Below are positions 1 to 7,813 of a stretch of 64,000 bases of DNA, piece by piece (position 1 is the stretch's first letter; each line of letters starts with the position of its first letter). The notes below the pieces were generated by a model that had not been told where the DNA came from, did no database searches, and saw nothing but the letters and a program-made list of their open reading frames with translations. A program made the position numbers and the translations under genes. The stretch comes from LMUY01 sp965199105 (lineage in GTDB: Bacteria; Pseudomonadota; Alphaproteobacteria; Acetobacterales; Acetobacteraceae), in the NCBI GenBank assembly GCA_965199105.1, contig CBDAQO010000002.1:4154001-4218000 (forward strand), written 5' to 3'.

Positions 1-501
1 TACGACCCGGCGACCATGCTGGCGTTGGCAAAGGCCCTGTCCGCCGCGCTCGCCGACGCCGACCCGGCGCATGCCGCGGACTACCAGGGCAACGAGGCCA
101 AGTTCGAGCAATCCATGCAGCCGGTCCAGGCCAAAATCAGCACGCTCCGCGCCCGGCTGCAGGGCACGCCGGCCACCGCCACCGAGCCGGTGTTCGGCTC
201 CATGTTCGCAGCCTTGGGCATGACCGTGCGCAACGCCGCGTTCCAGCTCGCGGTGATGAACAACACCGAACCGTCGGCGTCCGACGTGGCGAGATTCGAG
301 AACGATCTCAAGACCCACCAGGTGAAGCTGCTGGTCTACAACAGCCAGGCCAGCGACCCGGTCGCCGTGCGCATGGAAAGGCTGGCGCTGGCCGCGCAAA
401 TCCCCGTGGTGGGCGCGACCGAAACCGAGCCGCCCGGGCGGACCTATCAGGCCTGGATGCTGGGCGAGCTGGACGCCGTGGACCACGCCCTGCCGCCATG
501 A
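1..501 (+). CDS. znuA: Zinc/manganese ABC transporter substrate-binding protein, C-terminal part
   Basis: The reading frame is open from base 1, so the gene begins upstream of the window; about 166 C-terminal residues are visible. This part fits the second lobe of a TroA/ZnuA-type periplasmic metal-binding protein: an N-terminal helix rich in D and H, the connecting stretch, and a closing segment that reads as the usual ligand-domain beta/alpha repeats. Assignment rests mainly on context: the stop overlaps the start of a ZnuC-like ATPase (ATGA at 498-501), followed by a ZnuB-like permease and a Zur-like repressor. It would deliver Zn2+ (Mn2+ is possible) to the permease in the periplasm. The signal peptide and first ligand histidines lie outside the window. 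Confidence 0.75.
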   Translation, partial: YDPATMLALAKALSAALADADPAHAADYQGNEAKFEQSMQPVQAKISTLRARLQGTPATATEPVFGSMFAALGMTVRNAAFQLAVMNNTEPSASDVARFENDLKTHQVKLLVYNSQASDPVAVRMERLALAAQIPVVGATETEPPGRTYQAWMLGELDAVDHALPP

Positions 502-1301
502 GCGCGCTCGAGTTCCAGCACGTCGACCTGGCGCTGGGCGGCCGCATGGTGCTGGCCGGCGTGAGCCTGCGGTTCGCGCCGGGTGAGTTCGTGGGCGTGC
601 TGGGGCCGAACGGCGCGGGCAAGACCACGCTGTTGCGCGCCGTGCTGGGGCTGGTCCGCCCCGCGTCCGGCGTGATCACCGTGCTGGGGCGCAAGGCGGC
701 GCGCGGCAACCCGGCGGTCGGCTACATGCCGCAAACCCGCAGCGCCGCCGGCATCGCCGGGTTGAGCGGATGGGAGTTCGTGGCCGGCGTGGTGCAGGGC
801 CATCGGCTCGGCCTGCCCTGGCGCGGCCGAGCGGCACGGGCCGAGGTGGACCGCGTGCTCGACCTGGTCGGCGCCCGCGACTTGGCCCGGCGGCCACTGG
901 CCGAAACCTCCGGCGGCGAACGCCAGCGCCTGCTGTTCGCCCAGGCCCTGGTCGGCCGCCCGCAATTGCTGCTGCTGGATGAACCGCTGATCAGCCTCGA
1001 CCCACGCCACCAGGGCGCGATGGTCGCACTCGCCAAACGCCTGCAAGTCGAGCTCGGGCTGACCGTGCTGTTCAGCGCGCACGAGCTCAACCCCCTGCTC
1101 GGCGCGATCGACCGCGTGCTCTACCTGGGCGGCGGCCAGGCGGCGCTCGGCGCTGTGGACGAGGTCATCACCGGGCCGGTCCTGTCCCGCCTCTACGGGT
1201 CAGAGATTGACGTGGTGCGGGTTGGCAGACGCATCTTCGTCATGGCCGGCCAAACCGAGGCGGAAGGCGGCCCGCATGGAAAGCATCTCGGCCATGCTTG
1301 A
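498..1301 (+). CDS. znuC: Zinc ABC transporter ATP-binding protein
   Basis: A 267-aa ABC ATPase. Visible motifs are Walker A GPNGAGKTT (about residues 36-44), signature SGGERQR (about 138-144), Walker B LLLLDEP (about 157-163) and an H-loop in FSAHEL (about 195). It starts with a 4-nt ATGA overlap with the znuA stop and overlaps the permease gene at its 3' end, so the three are translationally coupled. It powers metal import at the inner face of the cytoplasmic membrane. The family is Mn/Zn/Fe-type (ZnuC/MntB/TroB); zinc is preferred because a Zur-type regulator follows in the same operon. Confidence 0.88.
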   Translation: MSALEFQHVDLALGGRMVLAGVSLRFAPGEFVGVLGPNGAGKTTLLRAVLGLVRPASGVITVLGRKAARGNPAVGYMPQTRSAAGIAGLSGWEFVAGVVQGHRLGLPWRGRAARAEVDRVLDLVGARDLARRPLAETSGGERQRLLFAQALVGRPQLLLLDEPLISLDPRHQGAMVALAKRLQVELGLTVLFSAHELNPLLGAIDRVLYLGGGQAALGAVDEVITGPVLSRLYGSEIDVVRVGRRIFVMAGQTEAEGGPHGKHLGHA

Positions 1302-2139
1302 CTACGATTTCATGCAGAACGCCTTTGCGGCGGCCACGATGGTTGCCGTCGTGTCGGGCGCAGTCGGCTACTTCCTCGTGTTGCGCGGGCAGACCTTCGC
1401 CGGCCACGCCTTGTCCCATGTCGGCTTCACAGGTGCGACCGCCGCGGTGCTGCTCGGCACCTCGCCGCTCTGGGGCCTTGTGCTGCTGACGCTAGCAGCC
1501 GGAATCGGCATGGGGTTCCTCGGCGAAAAGTTGGGCCAGCGGGACGTCGCGATCGGCATCGTGCTCGCGGTGTCGCTCGGCTTCGGCTTGCTGTTCCTGC
1601 ACTTCTACACCGCCTTCGCAACCCAAGCCACGGCGCTGCTGTTCGGCAACGTGCTCGCCGTGGACATGGCAACGGTCGAAGCCCTGCTCGTGCTCGGGGC
1701 GGTCAGCCTGGTGGCGCTCGCCGTCATCTCGCGGCCGCTGCTGTTCGCCAGCTTGCAGCCGGAATTGGCCGAGGCGAAAGGGGTCTCGCTGCGCACCTAT
1801 TCTGTGTTGTTCTTGGCCGTGGTGGCACTGGCCACGGCCGAATGTGCGCAGATCGTCGGCGTGTTGCTGGTGTTCACGCTCATGGTCGGCCCGGCGGCCG
1901 CAGCACAGCGGTTGACGCGCGGCGTGCTACCCGGTGTTGCGCTGTCCGTAACGCTCGCCTTGGCGCAAGCCTGGCTGGGGTTGACGCTGGCATTCTACAC
2001 CGACTGGCCGACCTCGTTCTGGATCAGCCTGCTGAGCGCCGCGGTCTACCTCGCCGCGATCGCGCTGGGGACGCTGCAGCGGCGATCCCACACGCGTGCT
2101 GCGTTGCGGCATGAGGCCGGCCTGGCACGCCCCGATTAG
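1276..2139 (+). CDS. znuB: Zinc ABC transporter permease
   Basis: An ABC-3 family integral membrane permease of about 287 aa, with seven to nine hydrophobic segments and the family stretch GHALSHVGFTG near residue 45. It forms the membrane channel of the Znu importer. I chose ATG 1276, which has GGAAGG about 9 nt upstream. ATG 1294 (overlap ATGCTTGA with the znuC stop) is an equally plausible start, giving 281 aa. An upstream TTG at 1207 would add an implausible hydrophilic leader. Confidence 0.88.
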   Translation: MESISAMLDYDFMQNAFAAATMVAVVSGAVGYFLVLRGQTFAGHALSHVGFTGATAAVLLGTSPLWGLVLLTLAAGIGMGFLGEKLGQRDVAIGIVLAVSLGFGLLFLHFYTAFATQATALLFGNVLAVDMATVEALLVLGAVSLVALAVISRPLLFASLQPELAEAKGVSLRTYSVLFLAVVALATAECAQIVGVLLVFTLMVGPAAAAQRLTRGVLPGVALSVTLALAQAWLGLTLAFYTDWPTSFWISLLSAAVYLAAIALGTLQRRSHTRAALRHEAGLARPD

Positions 2140-2234
2140 GCGCAGCCTGACCCCGCCCTGGCTGGTGCCGCCGCCAGCGATAATGCCTCGTCAGCTCCGG
2201 TGGTAGCTGATATGCAGTATCCCCGGGCCTTGTG

Positions 2235-2750
2235 ATGACCCGGGGCATTTGGTGGCAAGATAGGCTGACCGCATTGACCGTGAAGCCGCAGCAGAAGAAG
2301 CGCCTTGATGAGTTGGAAGCGCTGTGCCGGCAGCGCGGCGGGCGCCTCACGCCGCAACGCCGGGCCGTGCTGGAGCGGTTGTTGGTCGCCAAACGGCCAC
2401 ACTCCGCCTACGAACTGCGGGACTTGCTGCTCCCGCAGGACCCCTCGATCACGCCGGCCAGCGTCTATCGCTGCCTCGACTTTCTGATGGAGCACGGCTT
2501 GATCCACCGGCTCGAGACCACCCGGTCGTTCGTGGCCTGCGACCACCCCGAGCATCCCCACGCAGTGCAATTCCTGATCTGCCGGCAGTGCGGCACCGTG
2601 GTCGAAGCGGAGGACAAGCGGGTCTCGTCCGCAACGTCGAGCCTGGGCAGCCGGCTGGGGTTCGAGGTCGATCACCGCACCGTCGAGCTGACCGGAGTTT
2701 GCGCCGATTGCCAGGCGGAACCACCGGGGCGGAGCGCGCACCGGTCGTAG
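2235..2750 (+). CDS. zur: Fur-family zinc uptake regulator (Zur)
   Basis: A 171-aa Fur-superfamily repressor: N-terminal winged helix (RLTPQRRAVLERLL, then TPASVYRCLDFL as recognition region) followed by a dimerisation/metal domain with HPHAVQFLICRQCG and a C-terminal GVCADC. The two CxxC pairs form the structural zinc site typical of Zur. It lies 95 nt after znuB on the same strand, which supports control of the znu genes by Zn2+-bound repressor. A GTG three bases upstream (2232) is an alternative start. The operator expected in front of the operon would lie outside the window. Confidence 0.87.
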   Translation: MTRGIWWQDRLTALTVKPQQKKRLDELEALCRQRGGRLTPQRRAVLERLLVAKRPHSAYELRDLLLPQDPSITPASVYRCLDFLMEHGLIHRLETTRSFVACDHPEHPHAVQFLICRQCGTVVEAEDKRVSSATSSLGSRLGFEVDHRTVELTGVCADCQAEPPGRSAHRS

Positions 2751-2754
2751 CCAA

Positions 2755-2788
2755 GGCGGCTGGGCGCAGGCGTCCGCACCCAGCCGCC
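2755..2788. terminator. Bidirectional hairpin between zur and smtA
   Basis: Perfect inverted repeat GGCGGCTGGG (2755-2764) / CCCAGCCGCC (2779-2788) with a 14-nt loop, placed exactly between two convergent genes (zur stop 2750, smtA stop 2796). There is no long T tract, so termination is inferred from stem strength and position. Confidence 0.6.
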
Positions 2789-2795
2789 ATTCGCT

Positions 2796-2966
2796 TCAGC
2801 CGTGGCAGGTGCAGCCGGCGTGGTTGCAGCCGGCGCCGCTCTTGTGATGGTCGGCGCACGGGTCGCCGCAGTAAATCCGGCCGTCCCGCTTGACGCCCTT
2901 CTCCACTTCGACAACGCAGACGCAATCGCTGCACGCGCACTTAACCCGCTCGATCGCTACATTCAT
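2796..2966 (-). CDS. smtA: Bacterial metallothionein (SmtA/BmtA family)
   Basis: A 56-aa protein with nine cysteines (C10, C12, C15, C17, C33, C37, C47, C52, C54) and histidines at 40, 41, 49 and 55. It has CACSDCVC at the front and GCNHAGCTCHG at the end. This matches cyanobacterial SmtA in length, cysteine number and the C-terminal CGHxGCxCHG pattern, so I call it a zinc/cadmium-sequestering metallothionein of the cytoplasm. Its ATG overlaps the stop of the upstream ArsR/SmtB regulator (ATGA at 2966-2963), so it is the second gene of an smtB-smtA operon. It is easily missed by ORF callers because of its length. Confidence 0.93.
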   Translation of the reverse strand: MNVAIERVKCACSDCVCVVEVEKGVKRDGRIYCGDPCADHHKSGAGCNHAGCTCHG

Positions 2967-3289
2967 GTCACTGCTCCTTCGGTCGTTAGGTCGTCGTGGT
3001 CATGTGGCTCGGTCAGATGCTCGATCATGTTGGTCAACATCTCGCGCACGTGGCAGTCCGGAATGCTGTAATAGACCTGCTTGCCCCGGCGCCCCGCCTT
3101 CAGCAGCCGGGCGGCCCGCAGCAACCGCAAATGGTGCGACACCAGCGACTGGCTCAACGCCAAGCGACTGGTGATCTCTCCCACGCTGAGCGGCCCTTCC
3201 AGGCAACTCGACACGATGCCCAGCCGGTTGGGCTCACCCAAAAGGCGGAACATTTCGGCAAGCTCGCTGGTTTGGTCAGCTGTCAGCAT
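2963..3289 (-). CDS. smtB: ArsR/SmtB-family metal-responsive repressor
   Basis: A 108-aa winged-helix repressor starting at ATG 3289; a GTG at 3310 and ATG at 3304 are in-frame alternatives. The helix-turn-helix reads SVGEITSRLALSQSLVSHHL. The C-terminal helix keeps the alpha-5 zinc site of SmtB/CzrA with identical spacing: D78, H80, H91, E94 (DxH, 10 residues, H, 2 residues, E). Metal binding there would release the operator and induce both smtB and the overlapping smtA. This is a Zn-responsive sensor rather than the arsenic type, since no ArsR-type CVC motif is present in the recognition helix. Confidence 0.92.
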   Translation of the reverse strand: MLTADQTSELAEMFRLLGEPNRLGIVSSCLEGPLSVGEITSRLALSQSLVSHHLRLLRAARLLKAGRRGKQVYYSIPDCHVREMLTNMIEHLTEPHDHDDLTTEGAVT

Positions 3290-3324
3290 ATACCCTAAAC
3301 ACATGAACACGTCTTGTTATATGC
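3286..3324 (-). promoter_or_regulatory. Putative smtB operator/promoter region
   Basis: AT-rich for this genome and covering the smtB start. It contains an interrupted dyad GCATATA (3286-3292) / TATATGC (3318-3324) and, inside it on the minus strand, AACA-AGACG-TGTT. ArsR/SmtB operators are AT-rich imperfect dyads of about this size around the start of their own gene. The half-sites are imperfect, so the exact operator is uncertain. Confidence 0.4.
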
Positions 3325-3469
3325 TATGTGGTCGCCACTGTCAAACTCCCCGGTATCGGCCGCAATCGCGCCCGACGGACCCCGCTCCTTGCGCTGCAGG
3401 AAAGGTAAGGCCGCCGTCCGGTGCTCCCGAAGGCGGACGCGATTTGCCTTGACTCGCCGCAACACGCTC

Positions 3470-3497
3470 GATAACCATACCGTGCCGTACGGTTATC
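3470..3497. promoter_or_regulatory. 28-bp palindrome, probable operator of the monooxygenase cluster
   Basis: Arms GATAACCATAC (3470-3480) and GTACGGTTATC (3487-3497) are inverted repeats matching at 10 of 11 positions, with a 6-nt centre. It sits 48 nt before the first gene of the catabolic island, in the only sizeable upstream intergenic space. Such long dyads usually bind a dimeric one-component regulator. No copy was seen in front of the TetR gene at 12376, so the cognate regulator is unknown. Confidence 0.55.
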
Positions 3498-3544
3498 AAA
3501 GACTGCTGCAAGCGCTCAAAAGTCGATAACGGGGAACGAACCAG

Positions 3545-4810
3545 ATGGCATTCGAGTCTGATTCCATGTCGTTGGAATGGTGCCAGCCGATCTCGCGGCA
3601 CCCAGCCGCAGCCGGGCCTGAGCCGGTGCTTGCCGCGCAACAAGATGCGGAGGCGCACGCGGTGTTGGCCGGCGTGGCCGACATCGCCGGATTGCTGCGC
3701 CGCAACGCCGCCGCTGCCGATGCACAAGGCAAGCTGGCGGACGCATCGGTCGCCGCACTCCGCTCGCGAGGCCTCTGGCGCATGCGGCTCTGTCGCGAGC
3801 TGGGCGGCATGGACCTGCCGATCACCGCACAGATAACGGCGCTGGCAGCACTAGCCGCCGAAGATACTGCCAGCGCGTGGTGCACCATGGTCGCCAACAA
3901 TGCCGCCGGCGTGCTGGGCGCGACCATGCCGGGCGCCGCCGTCAAGCGGGTGTTTGCCAACGGCGTGCCCGCCTGCACCACCGTGGCCGGGCCCGGCGGT
4001 GTGGCCACGCCGGTCGAAGGCGGCTTTGCATTGAGCGGAACCTGGCGCCTGGCCAGCGGCATCCATCACGCCGACTGGATCCATGCCACCGCACTGGTCG
4101 AGCGCGACCCTTCGCGCGTGTTGGCCATGGCCATCCCAGCTCGCGACGTCACGCTGCTCGATACTTGGACCGTGGTGGGCTTGGCCGGCACCGGATCCAA
4201 CGACTTCACACTCAAGGAGTATTTCCTGCCCGCCGAGCTCGCCGGCCGCGAGGACGCCCCCTACCGCCAGGTGCGCGGCGCGCGCCGCTACGACCTGGTG
4301 GCGCTCGAGCATGTCGAGAGCTACGAGCATCTCGCGTTCGCGCTCGGCATCGGGCGCCGTGCGTTGCGCGAATTGCGATTGGTGTTGGCGGCGCCGGCCG
4401 GTCGCCCCGTCGCGGACCGGGAAGCGGTGCAGGCGCGCTTCGGCCAACTGGTCATCGCGCTGCAGGCGACCGAGGCGCTGGCCGATGCGCTGTATCGCCG
4501 GGTCGACGCCGAGGCCATTGGCTGCGACCAGCGCTGGTCGCAGCAAGACCGGCATCGCCCGCGCGCCTTGGCCGTGCACGCCACGCAACTGGCGCTCGAC
4601 TGCGTGCACATGGCGTTTCACCGCTCCGGCGCGGCCGCGCTGCGGCGCCCCAACATCTTCGAGAAGCTGCTGCGCGACATGAGCGTTGCCGCCACCCACG
4701 CGCTCGTGGACGACGCGGCCTTCGCCACCTACGCGCAACACGTGATCGAAACCGGCGGTCCGCTGGATTTGGCCGAGCGAACGGGCGCGCCAATGGCGGG
4801 AGGGCATTGA
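3545..4810 (+). CDS. Acyl-CoA dehydrogenase-fold flavin-dependent monooxygenase (paralogue 1)
   Basis: A 421-aa protein of the group D flavin monooxygenases (HpaB-C2/HsaA/DszC type): N-terminal helical domain, central beta domain with GGFALSGTWRLASGIHHADW and a GLAGTGSNDF turn, and a C-terminal four-helix bundle ending in HxxRR-like contacts. In this family, reduced flavin supplied by a separate reductase reacts with O2 to hydroxylate an aromatic or heteroaromatic substrate. The flavin reductase gene follows after 2 nt, which strongly favours oxygenase over true acyl-CoA dehydrogenase. It is the first of four such paralogues in a row. Substrate cannot be read from the sequence. Confidence 0.82.
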   Translation: MAFESDSMSLEWCQPISRHPAAAGPEPVLAAQQDAEAHAVLAGVADIAGLLRRNAAAADAQGKLADASVAALRSRGLWRMRLCRELGGMDLPITAQITALAALAAEDTASAWCTMVANNAAGVLGATMPGAAVKRVFANGVPACTTVAGPGGVATPVEGGFALSGTWRLASGIHHADWIHATALVERDPSRVLAMAIPARDVTLLDTWTVVGLAGTGSNDFTLKEYFLPAELAGREDAPYRQVRGARRYDLVALEHVESYEHLAFALGIGRRALRELRLVLAAPAGRPVADREAVQARFGQLVIALQATEALADALYRRVDAEAIGCDQRWSQQDRHRPRALAVHATQLALDCVHMAFHRSGAAALRRPNIFEKLLRDMSVAATHALVDDAAFATYAQHVIETGGPLDLAERTGAPMAGGH

Positions 4811-4812
4811 CG

Positions 4813-5307
4813 ATGGATGCGCAAACCTATCGCGAGTTCTTCGGCCACCTTCCAACCGGCGTGACCGCCATCGTCGCAGGCGGCGCCGAAGGTCCGGTCG
4901 GGCTGGTGGTCGGCACTTTCTCATCGGTTTCGCTCGACCCGCCCTTGGTCAGCTTCATGGTGACCAACACCTCCCGATCCTGGTCGGCCGTGCGCGCCCT
5001 GGGCCGCTTCACCGCCAACATCCTGTCCAGCGACCAACGCGCGCTCAGCCAGCGGCTCGCGGGATGGTCGCCGGCCAAGTTTCGCAATGTCGAGTTCGAG
5101 GCTGGCGAAGAGCAGGTGATCCGCGGCTGCCTCGCCTGGGCCGTCTGCACGGTGGAGCGTGAAGTGCCCGCCGGCGACCACACGATCGTTCTGGCCGCGC
5201 CGCAGGAGATGACCGTAACGCGCGCGACCCGGCCATTGATCTTCTTCCAGCGCGCCTACCACCGAACCCTACCGGTCGAAGACTTCCGCGCACCGGGTTG
5301 GGCGTGA
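4813..5307 (+). CDS. Flavin reductase (HpaC/NtaB-like) of two-component monooxygenases
   Basis: A 164-aa flavin_reduct domain protein starting at ATG 4813, 2 nt after the preceding stop. Family features are FGHLPTGVTAIVA at the N-terminus, the GTFSSVSLDPPLVSF flavin-binding stretch (about residues 34-48), and the closing FFQRAYHR segment. It would reduce FMN/FAD with NAD(P)H and hand free reduced flavin to the oxygenases. It is the only reductase in the cluster, so it probably serves all four oxygenases. Confidence 0.88.
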   Translation: MDAQTYREFFGHLPTGVTAIVAGGAEGPVGLVVGTFSSVSLDPPLVSFMVTNTSRSWSAVRALGRFTANILSSDQRALSQRLAGWSPAKFRNVEFEAGEEQVIRGCLAWAVCTVEREVPAGDHTIVLAAPQEMTVTRATRPLIFFQRAYHRTLPVEDFRAPGWA

Positions 5308-5365
5308 CCCCCTGGCGCGGACCGGCGCGTTGCCAGCAATCCTCAAACAAGATGGAGCAAGCACG

Positions 5366-6565
5366 ATGAACAGCCTCAGCCCGATCAGCCTCGAACCATC
5401 CCGCGAAGACCTGCTCGAGAAAGCCCGTATCGTGGGAGAACTCGCGTGGAGCCGCCGCGCCGAGGCGGAACGCGAACGCCGCATGCCCGACGAGGTGATC
5501 GACGCGCTGCGGGCCAGCCACTTGATGCGGCTGTGTCGCCACAAGCGGTGGGGCGGGGCTGAGGCTGATCCTATGACCTTTCTCGACGTCGGCCGCGAGA
5601 TTGCGCGTGGCTCGGGCGCGCTCGGCTGGCTGTTCAGCGTGCTTGGTTTCCACGAGTGGTATATGAGCTTCGCCTCCGAGCAGTTGCAGCACGATGTGTG
5701 GGGCAAGGACCCGGATGCCATGGTTTGCGACTCCTACGCCGTGGTGGGCCAGACCGAACGCGTGGCCGACGGCTACACGGTCAGCGGCAACTGGCGGTTC
5801 TGCAGCGGCATCGAGTGGTCGTCGTGGATCGCGGTGGGCGGCGTCGCAGTGGCGCCGGACGGCGAGCATCCCGAGCACATCATGTTCTTCGTGCCGAAAT
5901 CCGAATGCGTGATCGTGGACGACTGGAACACTATGGGCCTGCGCGGCACGGCCAGCCGCATGGTGTCGATCCAGAACGCCTTCGTGCCAGACCATCGCGC
6001 CTTCGCCATGGCGCGCAAGGCCGGGCCGGAGCGCAGCCGCGTGACCGAGGACGGGCCGCTGTGGCGCGTGCCGCTGATGACGATGCAGGGCCTGGCCATC
6101 GTCACGCCCAACACGGGATTGTCCCAGCGCATGGTGGACGAGTTCACCACCTGGACCAAGGCGCGGGTGCGCCCCTACGAGCGCAATGCTCCGGCCAAGG
6201 AAGCGCCGGCAGCGCAGCTCATCCTGGCCGAAGCGGCAACGCAGTGGGACGCGACGTGGGCGTTGGCCAAGCAATACGCGCAAGACGGTTGGGACCGCGC
6301 CATCCGTGGCGACGACTGGACGATCTCGGACGAACTGCGGGCGCAATGGTTTTCGTGGCGTGGCTATATCGGCCGCTCCTCGGTGGAGCTGAGCGACCAA
6401 TTGTTCATCAGTTCGGGGGCAATGGCGCTGTTCGACACCCACCCGATGCAGCAGGTGTTCCGCGACGTGCACTCGACCGGCGTCCACATCGGCGTGGACC
6501 GGGCCGACGCCTATACCAGCCGCGGTCGGGTGGCCATGGGCTTCCAGGGCAGCGCATTCCACTAA
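5366..6565 (+). CDS. Acyl-CoA dehydrogenase-fold flavin-dependent monooxygenase (paralogue 2)
   Basis: A 399-aa group D flavin monooxygenase starting at ATG 5366, 58 nt after the reductase. The central domain shows GYTVSGNWRFCSGIEWSSW and GLRGTASRMV; the C-terminal bundle ends with QQVFRDVHSTGVHIGVD, the conserved region lining the flavin in HsaA/HpaB-C2. The protein is clearly diverged from its three neighbours, so the array is not a recent tandem duplication. Likely a cytoplasmic oxygenase using reduced flavin from the 4813 gene. Confidence 0.82.
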   Translation: MNSLSPISLEPSREDLLEKARIVGELAWSRRAEAERERRMPDEVIDALRASHLMRLCRHKRWGGAEADPMTFLDVGREIARGSGALGWLFSVLGFHEWYMSFASEQLQHDVWGKDPDAMVCDSYAVVGQTERVADGYTVSGNWRFCSGIEWSSWIAVGGVAVAPDGEHPEHIMFFVPKSECVIVDDWNTMGLRGTASRMVSIQNAFVPDHRAFAMARKAGPERSRVTEDGPLWRVPLMTMQGLAIVTPNTGLSQRMVDEFTTWTKARVRPYERNAPAKEAPAAQLILAEAATQWDATWALAKQYAQDGWDRAIRGDDWTISDELRAQWFSWRGYIGRSSVELSDQLFISSGAMALFDTHPMQQVFRDVHSTGVHIGVDRADAYTSRGRVAMGFQGSAFH

Positions 6566-6597
6566 TCCCTCGACAATACTTTCAAAAGGAAACGGCG

Positions 6598-7785
6598 ATG
6601 CTTGACAGTGTAACGCTACTGGAGACGCCGCCCACGCTGGACGCGATGCTGCAGCGGGTGCGGGGCTTGCTGCCGGCGATCCGGGAGCGCGCGGCCGAGA
6701 CCGAGGAAAACCGCTCTATCCCGCGCAAGTCGGCGGAGGAGTTCCTCGAGATCGGGCTGGCGCGCGTGCTGATGCCGCGGCAGTTCGGTGGCTGGGAGAT
6801 GGGCCTCAAGGCATGGGTCGAACTCTCGGTGGAAATCGCCAAGGCGGACGCGGCGCATGCCTGGTGCGCCTGCATGATCATGCACCATCCGCACTATTTG
6901 TCGCAGTTTCCGGAAGCCGCCCAAGCCGAGGTTTGGCGCAACGGGCCGGATGTCGCGATGGCGTGCACGTTCACGCCCACGTCGAAGGTGGAGCTTGTCG
7001 AGGGCGGCTATCGCATCTCCTGCGAAATCCCGTATTTGAGCGGGATCAACCATTGCTCGCGCGTCGTGGTCGCCGGCATGGTGCCGCGGCAGGACGGCCC
7101 GCCGAACTGGACGCTATTCCTGGTGCCGGCCCAGGCGTTCGAGGTCCGCGACACGTGGCACACGGCCGGCATGCGCGGCACTGGCAGCAACACCGTCGTC
7201 GTCCGGGACGTGTTCGTTCCCTACGAGCATACGCTCAAGGTGACCGACATGCGCGACCAGAGCACGCCGGGTGCCGCGCTGCACCAGACGGCGATGTTCA
7301 ACGCGCCCTGGATCACCTACGCCACGCTCACCTTCCTGTCGCCAATGCTGGGCTCGGCACGGGGCGCGCTGGAGGATTATCGCCGCTGGACGGCCGAGCG
7401 GGTGAGCCTGTTCGGCGCTCCGGTGGCGCGTTACACCAGCCAGCAAGTGAACGTCGCACGCGCGGCGGCGAGCCTTGATGCGGCCGAAATGCTGATGCTG
7501 CGGTCCGCCGAAGTGGGCGAGATGCCGGCGCCAGTGTCCGAGGAATTGCGTGCGCGCTGCTACCGCGACCAGGCGCGCGCCTCGGAGCTAATCGTCGAGG
7601 CGATCGACACCGTCATGAAGATATCGGGCGCCGCCGGGTTTGCCGCGACCAGCAGCATCCAGCGTGCGTGGCGTGACGTGCACTTCGCGTCCAGCCACGT
7701 CAGCCTCAATCCGGAGACCAGCATGGCCGCCTGGGGACGCATGCAGTTCGGCCTGGAGCGCGACCCGCAACAGATGATGTTCTAG
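6598..7785 (+). CDS. Acyl-CoA dehydrogenase-fold flavin-dependent monooxygenase (paralogue 3)
   Basis: A 395-aa group D flavin monooxygenase. The start at ATG 6598 is supported by AAAGGA 9 nt upstream. It shows GLARVLMPRQFGGWEM, GGYRISCEIPYLSGINH, the GMRGTGSNTV turn and a C-terminal IQRAWRDVHFASSHVS that corresponds to the flavin-proximal helix of the family. It lies 32 nt after paralogue 2 and 28 nt before paralogue 4, so co-transcription is likely. Function is inferred from fold and context; a flavin-dependent dehydrogenase cannot be excluded. Confidence 0.82.
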   Translation: MLDSVTLLETPPTLDAMLQRVRGLLPAIRERAAETEENRSIPRKSAEEFLEIGLARVLMPRQFGGWEMGLKAWVELSVEIAKADAAHAWCACMIMHHPHYLSQFPEAAQAEVWRNGPDVAMACTFTPTSKVELVEGGYRISCEIPYLSGINHCSRVVVAGMVPRQDGPPNWTLFLVPAQAFEVRDTWHTAGMRGTGSNTVVVRDVFVPYEHTLKVTDMRDQSTPGAALHQTAMFNAPWITYATLTFLSPMLGSARGALEDYRRWTAERVSLFGAPVARYTSQQVNVARAAASLDAAEMLMLRSAEVGEMPAPVSEELRARCYRDQARASELIVEAIDTVMKISGAAGFAATSSIQRAWRDVHFASSHVSLNPETSMAAWGRMQFGLERDPQQMMF

Positions 7786-7813
7786 CTCTTAGCGCTCGAT
7801 AAGGAGAAACCGA

